Positions 33,089-45,500 of a stretch of DNA of 48,845 nucleotides are shown piece by piece. The stretch's first letter is position 1. Each line of letters opens with the position of its first letter. The translations under genes and the position numbers were made by a program. This DNA is from Ministeria vibrans ATCC 50519 (Eukaryota; Opisthokonta; Filasterea). The notes under the pieces are model-generated. The model had not been told where the DNA came from. It ran no database searches and saw nothing but the letters and a program-made list of their open reading frames with translations. The stretch covers positions 1-48,845 of the forward strand of contig CALSCP010000932.1 in NCBI GenBank assembly GCA_943704425.1, read 5' to 3'.

Positions 33089-34210
33089 TTAGATGGCCGC
33101 CTCGGCAATGGGATTGGCATGGATTGTGACAGCGCGGATGCGCACGGGCTTGAGAGGTCGATGGCGCTCGTCGACGGGCGAACGTTCGAAAAAGTCAAGG
33201 ATGTCAAGGCCATCAATGATGCTACGCAAACAACGGTAGTGAGTGTCGATGGACGGGTCAGCGTGACTCTACCGGCCAAACACGGTATTTTTTCCGTCTA
33301 GATGTGGCTGCTTGGCATAGGTAAAGAAAAACTGCGATCCATTCGTGTTGGGTCCACTGTTGGCCATTGAAAGTACGCCCCGGCCCGAGTGCTGAACGCA
33401 ATAAAGTTATCATTAATAATTATTCTTCTTATTATTAAAATCATTATGAGGTGTTTTTTGGGGACGTACTTTCAGTCCTGCATTGAATTCATCGTCAAAC
33501 TTCTTGCTATAGATACTCTGACCGCCTTTCCCTGTGCCCGTGGGATCGCCCGTTTGCAAAATGAACCCTTTAATGTTTCTGGACGAGAGAGAAGCGAGAA
33601 AGGAGAGAGAAAGGAGGAAGAAAGTAACAAGTAATGAGAGTGAGAGAGAATCAAGAGACACAAAGTGATATGAGAGAAAAGAGAAAGGGAGTCAAAGTGT
33701 GTGTCAGGGAGAGAAAGAGGAACAAAGCGATGAACGTGAGAGAAAGGGAAAGAAAGTGATGAGAGTGAGAGGGAGAGAGACGAAGTGATGAGAGTGAGAG
33801 AGGGAGAAAGAGAACCAAAGAGAGAGAGAGAGTGTGTGTGTGAGAGAGAGAGATAGAGGAAACAAAGTGATGAGACATTTCATCGCAATCACAAGATGTG
33901 ACTATCATTGAGACATTTGTCTGAGGATCGTATGGTACACTGAAAGAAACAAAATCCGGTGGGTACAGAGGTCGTATGGGCGAGAAAGGGAGTGTGGAGA
34001 GAAGAGGAGAAAGGGAGTGCAAAGCAGAACGAACCTGTGAAACTCACAACCGTCGTAGTAGTGGCTGGCGCACAGAGCCAGGAAGTTCTCGCATGCCTTG
34101 GGTGCCTGATCGCAATGCAGCTCTACTTTGACATCGCCGTATTCGGTGTGTAATGTCACGCTCTAAGAGAAAACGATCAACGCACACTCTGCGACGTCGA
34201 ACGATACCAT
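33089..34210 (-). CDS. PPIL3: Cyclophilin PPIL3, spliceosome-associated peptidyl-prolyl isomerase
   Basis: Five exons (34208-34210, 34035-34162, 33470-33578, 33273-33391, 33089-33221) join in phase to 163 residues, the usual PPIL3 length. PPIL3 is a single-domain nuclear cyclophilin found in spliceosomes. The start [16 protein letters not shown], then [68 protein letters not shown] and ITIHANP-like [10 protein letters not shown] all match. The first coding exon holds only the ATG: a donor GTATCG follows directly, and the next exon starts at Ser 2 (agcgtgaca). Intron 2 (33579-34034) is 456 bp and full of GA-rich repeats. It diverges from actin over about 1.2 kb. Confidence 0.93.
33640..33880. 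repeat. Intronic GA-rich minisatellite in PPIL3
   Basis: About ten degenerate units with ACAAAGTGATGAGAGTGAGAG and variants. On the sense strand of PPIL3 they read CTCTCATCACTTTGT, the same core as in other genes here. Confidence 0.85.
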
Positions 34211-35414
34211 TTCTTGAATAGCACACTGTGCCACACTGATCGCAAGCGCACACCCAGTCAATCAACAAAGACCGTAGAGTCTAGATGGTATACGAAAAGA
34301 ATTCAAATGTAATTCGTAATCTTAATGTGCCGTTGATCTCTCACTCGTCACAAAGGTGTTTCAGTTGACAACTGACATCCCACGCTGCACACCCGCACTG
34401 AACTACTACACACTATTACTCTACGTACTAACAACTAGGTACTAAATATCGAGTACTGAGTCATTCTTTTCAGTCGTGCGTCATACGCTCGTCATTCGAT
34501 CAGTATTCGATCATCAGTTCGTCAGCCAAAAAAGTCGATCGCGATTCTCAGCTAAAATATCGAATAGAAATTCCCAAATCGACCTTTTTTTTTTCTCTTT
34601 TTAAAAAGTAAGTTGTCCTAATAGTTTCCTCCCCGCCTTCATTTGCACACCTGCATCCCTTCTTGTACCGACACGTCGCGGCGCAACGAATTTATCGTTT
34701 GAGCAATAATTTTTTTTCTTCGCGAAAACTCGTCCAAATCTGCTCAATCGGATCTGTTGGAGCACTGCCGTTGCTACTGTGTTGGCACACACCATTGGTG
34801 CTTGTCGGATCCACTGCGACCGGCTCGCTCCGCATGCGCCATCATGTCTTTCCGACATGCAAACAAAAAACGTCACAAAAAAAAAACGCGCGTCAGCAAA
34901 AGATCGGCACGTACGCAAGCTTAATGATGGCGCTGTGTGGCACAGTCCACATCTGTGCATCGTCGGCCCACGCTGCAAGCAACGTCGTTGTTTGATGCTC
35001 CTGCGTTTTGCGGTGGATGGCTCAAGAAAGAAAAAAAAATTTTTTTTTGTTGACACACCCAAACAATAAAAAAAAGCGTCTTTCGCGATCGTTTTCGACG
35101 TGCTCTTTCGTTCTATTGAACCAATGCATGAACGGCGTCTGCGATCCTGCTTACGATGCAGCGTTTCAAGTGGTCTATTGGCTGGTCACACGCGCCGCGT
35201 TGTCATTGGTGTATCACCAAACCCCTCTTTTTTTGTCATTTCGCGTCCAATACGCCTGCTGGGCACTTGTACTGCGCGTACTAGCCAACCTACACTTCTT
35301 ATTTTCTCGTCGTCTGTCTGTTTTTCGACCTTTGCACGACTTGATTATTTTTTGTTTACTCATTTTTTTTTCTTTTTTTATCGCAGAACAAACCCCCCAA
35401 AAACCTATCTCAAG
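34211..35414. promoter_or_regulatory. Divergent PPIL3 / actin upstream region with probable actin 5'-UTR intron
   Basis: About 1.2 kb between two divergent genes. Just before the actin ATG, a strong T-rich tract ends in TATCGCAG at 35379-35386, followed by ACAAACCCCCCAAAAACC and then the ATG at 35415. This looks like the 3' end of a 5'-UTR intron with a short leader exon. T-runs and A-runs at 34560-34600, 34870-34890 and 35030-35060 are common around it. Open frames at 34601-35062 (minus) and 34779-35069 (plus) resemble nothing known. Confidence 0.5.
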
Positions 35415-36404
<990 letters not shown>

Positions 36405-36410
36405 NNNNNN
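36405..36410. other. Assembly gap (6 N)
   Basis: Six N bases in the middle of the actin coding sequence, directly followed by a long (CT)n tract and then by the tail of an unrelated gene on the other strand. The missing piece is at least the last 75 or so actin codons. Confidence 1.
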
Positions 36411-36535
<125 letters not shown>

Positions 36536-36555
36536 TTTCTCTCGCATAAGCCTCT

Positions 36556-39500
36556 TTAACAAGAATGGGTCACATCCGAGGAAGTCTTGGGGGTCGTCAA
36601 GTCGAGAGTGATGGGTGCTGCCTTGCCGGCAAGGAACACGTTGTTCAGGCACCCCAGGAAACCACCGCCGCCCAGCGACAAGTCGGCGTTGTGCGTGTCA
36701 ATCGACAGCGGTGCGCCCTTGGCACTGCCCGACACCCCGACAAAGTCCACAAACAGATATCCTTTGACGCCGTTGCGGCTGACCACCACTCGATGCCAGA
36801 AGCCATCGGCAATATTCACTGTCGATGTAATCACCGCAGTTGCTACACACACATACACACACATATCAGAACTCCACACATTACTCTCTTTCTCTGTGGT
36901 TCTTACATCCTCCGGCGTTAAACTGGAGCACGGGGAAGCCTGCGACGAGGGTGACGGAGAGCACGTCGGGGTGTCCATCCGAATTGGTCTGGTACAGAAG
37001 TGTGCCCGTTTGCGAGTCGGGGCGCACATTGAACGACACCGTCGTGTCCACGTCCGCATCAAACGGATCAAAGGTCGCAAAGGCCGCGCCCGAAGTGAAC
37101 GTGGCGATGCCACCAGGTGCCGCAGGATAGCTCACCTGCACCGCACGCGCCGTCGTCGTGTCCAGCTGGTTCATCAGGCGTCCATCGATCACAATGTTCT
37201 GCATCAGACCCACAAAGCCTTCGTACAGGCGATGCTTGATTCCGCCCACATTCAGCAGTCCCGTACTCACCTAAAATAAAATAATAATCAATTAATGTTA
37301 TTTTTATGATTATTATTATTATTATTATTGCAGTTCTTAGGGTTAGGGTTAGAAAAATAAAGTTCTTTTTTTTTTACCTGAAGTCCCGCACTAAGACCCT
37401 GCGACACAATGTTGAGCACAATGGTACCGTCAATGCGCACGGTAGAAATGGCGTCAACGCGGCTCCATACAATGTTGTGCCAAACGCTGTCGTCGTAGCG
37501 CGTCGTGGTCGTGCCCGAGCCCGAGCCCGAGCCCAAGTCGTAGCGCACCACAAGCTGGCCAATGTCGTTCAAGTAAATATCCACGTAGTCGTAGCCATTG
37601 GTCGACTGCTGGTAGATGAGGCGCTGAATGCGCAGCGTACTCACCGCGCGGAAGTCCATGCTCAGCGTCGACGTGCGTCCATCCTTGAACGACTGCGGCG
37701 CATTCAGCTCGACACGGCCGTCGCCACGCAGCGACAGAATACCCTCGTAGAAGTCGTTGCAGGTGGTACCCGAGAAAGAATTCACGCATGCACACTTGAA
37801 GGTTTGTGTATAGGTTGTCGGGGTGCATGTGCCACCGTTCAGGCATGGGTTCACCGCGCAAAGCGAACCAAACGTGTGTACACAGCCAAAGGCGACGTTC
37901 GTCTGCGAACTCTGCGTCAGGTCCAGCGCACTCAACGTGCCAAAGATCACGTTGCTAATGCACCCACGCACATTGGCACCCATCGTGAGCGTGTTTGTCT
38001 CAATCACGCGGTCCGACTGAGAGTGACTCACTGCAAACGGATTGCTCGCGTCCACCGTAAGCGTCGCCACGCCGGCACTCGTTAGCGAGAACCTCGCCGT
38101 GTGTGGGCGTCCGTCAGAGACGGTAAACGCAAAGGCGGTCACCTGCGTCTTCACACCCGAACCCGTGTCAAACACAACCGTGACCAAGCTGTTTGCAACA
38201 GTCATGGCAAGCGAGTCGCTGTTTGCCCCACTGCCACTGTTGGTCATGTCCAAGAGCACCGCCGACGAAGTCGTCGTCACAAAAGTCACCTGCACCTGAA
38301 TGTCGACAAAGCTCGGGGCCGGCGATGTGTTCAGTGTGAGCGAGCCCGACGAGCCGTCCAGACCAAAGGTTGCGGCCGTCTGAGGACCCGACAAAAGAGT
38401 GCAGACCGTGCCGTCGCCCGTGTACGCCGGGAAGCAGGCGCACGTAAAAGCCGTCGCTGTCTCGGTACAGGTGGCGTCAAAGGCACACGGCGTCAGTGTG
38501 AGAGGCTCGTCACACGTTGGCTTCAGAACGCAACCCACAGCCGGTTCGCCAATGTAGCCCGCCTGACACTCACAGGTGCCGCTGAACGAGCTCGACGAGG
38601 TCACACACTCGGTGTTGGCCGCAGTGCAGAAGTTGGGGTTCTCCACGCAGAAGTCAAGAGCTGTCTCGCACGACTCGCCCGTATAGCCGGCCGAGCAGGC
38701 GCACACCGCGAGCGTCTCAGAGGCAGCCGTGCACACACCTTGGTTGTTGCACACATTGGCAATGGTACAGGGGCAATCAATTCCGTTAGGCGTCACCGTC
38801 GCACTGCCGCTCAGCTGTGTCCACGTGTACGTCGACAACAGCTGCGAGTCAATTTGACAAATCTGCGCGTTGCCCGTCACCGTAATGCTTTTGAGCGCGC
38901 TAAACTGCACCAGCACATCAATGTTGGTCAGACCCGAGTTGTCCACAATGATCACGTCGGGTCCTTGGCAGTTGCTGCACGGGAAGGGCGCAATTGCAGC
39001 GAGAATTTCGAGTGTCGCAAGACCGGGACACGACGACACCTCGACGAGCGTTGGAGCGCTCGTGAGCGCCGACTGGCCAATAATCGAGGTGGTCTGCTCA
39101 AGCGAGTTGAGCTTGTTGAGGCTGAGCGCACTCAGCGACGTGATCGCCGAAGCCGACACCGACGTGAGGTTGGGGATGTCGTCCAGATCGAGAGCCGCGC
39201 CCACCGTGGCGAGCTGAGGCAGACTCACGCTGACCGTGGCCGGCAGATGCACAATGCTGAGGTCGGCCGAGACACTCACGAGCGAAGCAAAAGTCACCTC
39301 GGCGAGTGCAGGGAACGTCGAGAGGGTGAGCGACCCGTCGACACTGGTAAGCGCCGAAAGCTCTGACGTGTCCACAATAAGCGTAGAAGTAGAGGAGAGC
39401 ACAAGGGAGCCACCGACAACGCGCTCAAGCTGCGCCAATGGCGACAGGCTTGCCAGACTAGTTGTCGTGATAAGCAGGGTGCCCACCACTTCGACGCAAC

Positions 39501-42500
39501 CCGTTAGGAGCGACAACTCGTTGGGTGTGTCCACCAGAATCAGATTGTTCTTAGCAATGCAACGCATCTCGTTACAGCTTGAGCCCGTCCACTCGAAGAC
39601 AACAGCGGCATTGTCGCCGTTGAAGCCGCACGTGCACGTGTAGTCGGCAACGGTGTTGGCAACGGTGGTACACGTGCCGCCGTTCGCACACGGGCTCGAG
39701 TCGCACGCGACATTGACCACGTCGCACTGGTCGCCGGCAAAGCCGTTGGGACAGTCGCAGACAAATGCAGACGCACCATTGTCGACCATGTTGGTGCAGG
39801 AACCGCCATTCTGGCACGGGGATGATGCACACGCCGGCTCCAGTTCGCAGAAGTCTCCCAGGTAGCCCGCAAGACAGGTGCAAGAGAACGAGCCCGACAC
39901 GTCGGAGCACGTGCCGCCATTCGAGCAGGGCACCGAGGCACAGCCGTCAATGACACTCTCGCACAGGATACCTGTGTACTCGGGGACACACTGACACACA
40001 AAGGCGCCCGTCTGCGGCACACACTGAGCCGTACCCACAAGCGAACACGGCGACGAGTCGCAGAAGTCAATCTCGGTGTCGCATCCGCTGCCGGTGTAGG
40101 CAGCCGTGCATTGACACGCAAACGAGGAGGCATCGCACGTACCGCCGTTGACACACTCGGCCCCGTTGAGGCCACAGTCCGACGGACACGACACGTCCGT
40201 TGTGATGTCCGAGATGGCCGCGAGAGGGAAGTTGCCAAATGTCGAGGGCGTCTGCTTCTTGTTGTTTTGCGGATTGGTAATGGAACAGAGAAGGGGGTTG
40301 GCGGTGATCTGCAGAGTCTGCAGGCCGTTGGCCGTGTCGAGCGGCGAAACACTCTGGATCCAGTCAGCATTGGTAAGCACGGCGTTCGAGTCAATGATCA
40401 GACTGGAGCCCACGGAGCCGAGTGTCGCACCCGATTGCGATGTGAGTGCCGTCAGAGCACCATTGCCGGTAACAGACAACGTGTTGGGCACTCGGTCCAT
40501 GTTGATCAGAGTGATGGTCGACAGCACGTCGTTGTTCACAATCGAGAGGGAGCCTTGCGTGCCGACACACGGCGTCGCGAAGCAGTTGGCAATGGAAATG
40601 TCGCCGGCAATCTGAACCAGCTTGGCATTCTGCTCCACATTGAGACCACCCACGATGAGGGAGGGGAATGTCGCAGACACAAGCAATGAGGTCTGCTCGA
40701 CCGAAAGGAGACCCTCAACAACACGCAGATCGTTAAGGTGCGACGACACGTCGACATCGGTGACAATGCCCGTGATCGTCAGGCCGCCCGTCACACGCTG
40801 ACAACCCACCATCTCGCTCATGTGGACCGAAGAGCCCACAACGAGAGTGTCCGCGGGTGCAACCGCACTGCAGACAATGGTCTGGCACTCGGCGCCCGTA
40901 AGCGAGTAAACAATGTTGTTGAGAGGCGATGTGATTGCCGGCGGGCACTCGCACACGTATGCGTTCGGTGAAGGTTGTGTGCAGACCGAGCCAAACTGGC
41001 AGGGGCTGCTTGAGCACTCGTCCACATCAATTTCACATTGATCCCCCTCAAAGCCAGGCATGCAGGCGCAAGAGTACGCTTCGGGTGCCGTGGTTGCAGT
41101 GCAGGTACCACCATTGGCACAAGGTGTCGACGCGCAAGGCGTCAGACTCGTTTCGCAGGTGAGCCCGGTAAAGCCTGTGTCGCACACGCATGTGTGGCGG
41201 TTCACGCCATCGGTGCAGGTTGCGCCGTTCTGACACGGGCTGCTTGCGCACTCGTCAATGTTCGTGGCACAATCGGCGCCCGTGTAGCCCTTGGAGCAGG
41301 AGCAGACGTAGCCAACAGGCTGGTCAATGCACAGACCAAAGTTGAGGCAGGGGCTGCTAGCGCACTCGTTAATTGCTGACTCGCACTTGACGCCCGTGTA
41401 TCCTGTGGCGCAGGTGCACGCGTAACCGCCCACAAGATCGACACAGGTAGCGCCGTTGGTGCAAGGCGACGAGGCGCACTCGACGACCTGCTGCTCACAC
41501 TCGTCACCGGCAAACCCAACGGGACAGGTGCACACGTGCCCACCGCCCACGGTACTGCATGTTCCACCGTTGAGGCACGGCGACGATCCACACTGACTAA
41601 TAAGTTCCTCACAATTGGTACCCGTGTAGAACTGTGCACACTGACATGTGTAGCCATTGACAGCGTCGGTACATGTCGCACCATTCTGACAGGGCAGTGA
41701 CGCGCACTCGTTGGTACTTTCAGCGCAGGTGGGGCCCTCAAAACCGGCGGCACAAGCACAAGTGAATCCATTGGTGACGTCGTCGCAAGTCGCTCCGTTT
41801 TGGCACGGCGACGAAGCACACTCGTCGGTGTCGCTCTGACACTGCGAGCCAAAAAAACCGGCGGCACACGTGCAGGTGTAGCCGTAGATTTCGTCCTCAC
41901 AGGTGGCGCCATTCTCACACGGTGTGGATGCACACTCGTTTACATTGATGGTGCACAAAGTGCCCACAAAGCCGGGTGTGCACTCGCAGAAAAAGGCGTT
42001 AGGCACAGGTTGCAAGCAGTCACCATTGACACACGGCGACGAGGCACACTCGTCGACATCCTGGTCACAGAGCGGTCCAGTGAAACCAGTGTTGGCACAG
42101 TCGCACTCGAAAAGGTCTGGCATAGATCCCTCAAGACACAGGCCATTGGTACATGGCGACGAGTCGCACTCGTTGACGTCCACGTCGCACTGGAGGCCGG
42201 TGAAACCAGCGGCACAGCCACAGGCAAAACCATCCACAAGCTCGTTGCAGGTCGCGCCGTTGCTGCAGGGCGACGAATTACATTCAATAATCTCAATGTC
42301 ACACTGAGTGCCGGTGAAGCCTGAGGCACATTCGCAGCTGTACACACCAACGGTAGGTTCGGAGCAGTCACCGTCCACACACGGGCTGGAGGCACACTCG
42401 GCAATGTCGTCGGTACACGCGACACCCTCATAACCGGCGTCACATGTGCACTTGAAGCCAAGGGACTCTTCCGCACACGTGCCGTGAACGCAGGGCGACG

Positions 42501-45500
42501 AAGCACACGTGAAAACTCCGCTCTCGCATAGGACACCCGTGAAACCAGAAATACACACACAAGTGAATCCGTTCACTCCGTCGGTACAGGTGCCTCCGTT
42601 CTGGCACGGCGTGTTAGCGCAGTCGTCAATATCCGTCTGGCACTCGGCGTCGGTGAATCCCGCGACGCACTCGCAAGTGTAGCCGTTGACGTTGTCGCTA
42701 CAGGTGCCTCCGTTCTGGCACGGCTGGTTGGCGCAGTCGTCAATGTCCGTCTGGCAATCGGCGTCGGTGAATCCGGCAGCACACTGGCAAGTGTAGCCGT
42801 TGACGTTGTCGGTACAGGTACCGCCGCTCTGGCACGGCTTGCTCGCACACTCGTCCACATTGTCGGCACAGTGGTCGCCACTGAAGCCAAGAGCGCATGT
42901 GCACGTGTACGAGTTGAGCAGCTCATTGCAGGTCGCGCCGTTCTCGCACGGCATCGACGCACACTCAAGCAGGTCCTGGTCACAGAGAGTGCCCGTGAAG
43001 CCTGCAGCGCAATCGCACGAGAACCCGTCGACAGCGTCGACACACGTAGACGAGGCGTGGCACTGGTTGCCAGCGCAGTCGTCAATGTCGGTCTCGCAAT
43101 CAGAGTCGGTGAATCCTGCGGCACACTCGCAAGTGTAGCCGTTGACGTTGTCGGTACAGGTGCCTCCGTTCTGGCACGGCGTGTTGGCGCAGTCGTCGAT
43201 ATCCGTCTGGCACTCGGCGTCGGTGAATCCCGCGACGCACTCGCAAGTGTAGCCGTTGACGTTGTCGCTACAGGTGCCTCCGTTCTGGCACGGCTGGTTG
43301 GCGCAGTCGTCAATGTCCGTCTGGCAATCGGCGTCGGTGAATCCGGCAGCACACTGGCAAGTGTAGCCGTTGACGTTGTCGGTACAGGTACCGCCGCTCT
43401 GGCACGGCTTGCTCGCACACTCGTCCACATTGGATGGTGCTGGCAATCGGCGTCGGTGAATCCGGCAGCACACTGGCAAGTGTAGCCGTTGACGTTGTCG
43501 GTACAGGTACCGCCGCTCTGGCACGGCTTGCTCGCACACTCGTCCACATTGATGGTGCACTGGTCACCAACAAAGCCGGGGGTGCAGACGCAGAAGTACT
43601 GGCCAACCACCTGCTGTGTGCACACGCCGTTAACACAAGGTGACGAGCTACACTCGTTAATGTCCTGCTCACAAGAGTCTCCCATAAAGCCAGAGGCACA
43701 GTTGCAGCTGTAGCCATTGACGGCGTCGGTACAGGTGCCGCCGTTGACGCAGGGTGTCGAGGCGCACTCGTCAATGTCGTTGCTGCAGTCGTTGCCATTG
43801 AATCCGGCCACACAGACGCATGTAAATCCGTTGTCGCCATCCGTACAGGTTCCGCCGTTCTGGCACACGGCGTTAATACAATCGTCAATGTTAGTCTGAC
43901 AATCAGTGCCGGTGAATCCCGCTGCGCATGTGCAAGTAAAGCCGTTGACACCATCCTCACATGTACCGCCGTTCTGGCATGGTGCGTTTGTACAATCGTC
44001 AATGTTCGTCTGGCAATCGGCGTCGGTGAATCCAGTGGAGCACGCACAGGTGTAGCCGTTGACGGAGTCGAAACAGCTGCCACCGTTCTGACACGGCGTG
44101 CTAGCGCACTCGTCAATTTCCACGTCGCACAGATCGCCAGTAAAGCCCGGATCACAGATGCACTCGAAAGCCGATGATGCAAGCTGCGAGCAGACACCAT
44201 TGAAGCAGGGTGACGAGTCACACTCGACAATGTCTACGCTGCAGTCGACTCCGGTAAAGCCTGAGGTGCAGTCACACTCAAACGTTCCCGGCTTAGTACC
44301 CTCCGAACAAGTGCCGCCATTGTGGCAGGGCGACGACAAGCACTCGATCGTCTCCTCGGCACAGGTGGTGCCTTGGAAGCCAGCGGCGCAGGTGCAAATG
44401 AAAATAGTTGTCAGGTCGCGGCAGGTGGCACCGTTCTCACACGGCGATGACGCACATTCGTTGATGTTTTCATTGCAAAGGGTACCGGTGAACCCGTTAG
44501 GACACTGACAGGTAAAGCCGGCAACATGATCAATGCACACCGCGCCAGAAGCACACGGTTGACTGGCACACTCGTTGATATTGACCTGGCAACGAGGTCC
44601 AGTGAATCCAGCAGAGCAACTACACACAAACGCATCGACACTGTCAAAGCACGTCGCGCCATTGGCACATGGGATGCTGGCGCACTCGTTCAACTCAGAC
44701 TCACAATGAGTACCACGAAAGCCCGGTGCACAAATGCAGGAGTAGCCCTCGCCAAAGTCGCGGCACGTGGCGCCATTGCTGCAAGGCTGTGATGCGCACT
44801 CAGAAAAGTCCAACTCGCAACGGTCGCCAAAGAAGGCTGTGGTGCACTCACATGTGTACGTGTTGGGTGTCGCACCGTTGGAGCAGGTACCACCGTTAAG
44901 ACACGGATTCGAATTACACTCGTTCACGTCAGCATTGCAAAGCGTGCCAGTGAAGCCCGCCAAGCACTGGCACGTGAAACCAGCACCATTCTCGAGGCAA
45001 GTGGCGCCATTGCCGCACGGATTGGAAGTGCACTCAATGGTCTCCGTCGTGCACACACTATCGGTAAAGCCGGCAGCACACTGGCAAGTGTAGCCGAGAA
45101 CAGCGTCGACACAGGTGCCACCATTGGCACAGGGGGCCGAGAGACACTCATCGATTGCAGTGTTGCAAGTGGCACCCTCAAAACCGGTGCCCGTGCAGTC
45201 ACACTCAAAGAAATTGGCAAAAGAGCCTTCGGAGCAGGTACCACCGTTGAGGCACGGGTTCGAGTCGCATTCGTTCGCGTCCTCATCACAAAGCGTGCCG
45301 GTGAAGCCAGCGGCACACTGGCAAGTGTAGCCGAGGTGAGCGTCAATGCAAGTGGCGCCGTTGGCACAGGGAGCCGACAGACACTCGTCTGTTGCAGTGT
45401 TGCAAGTGGCACCCTCAAAACCGGTGCCCGTGCAGTCACACTCAAAGAAGTTGGCAAAAGAGCCTTCGGAGCAGGTACCACCGTTGAGGCACGGGTTCGA

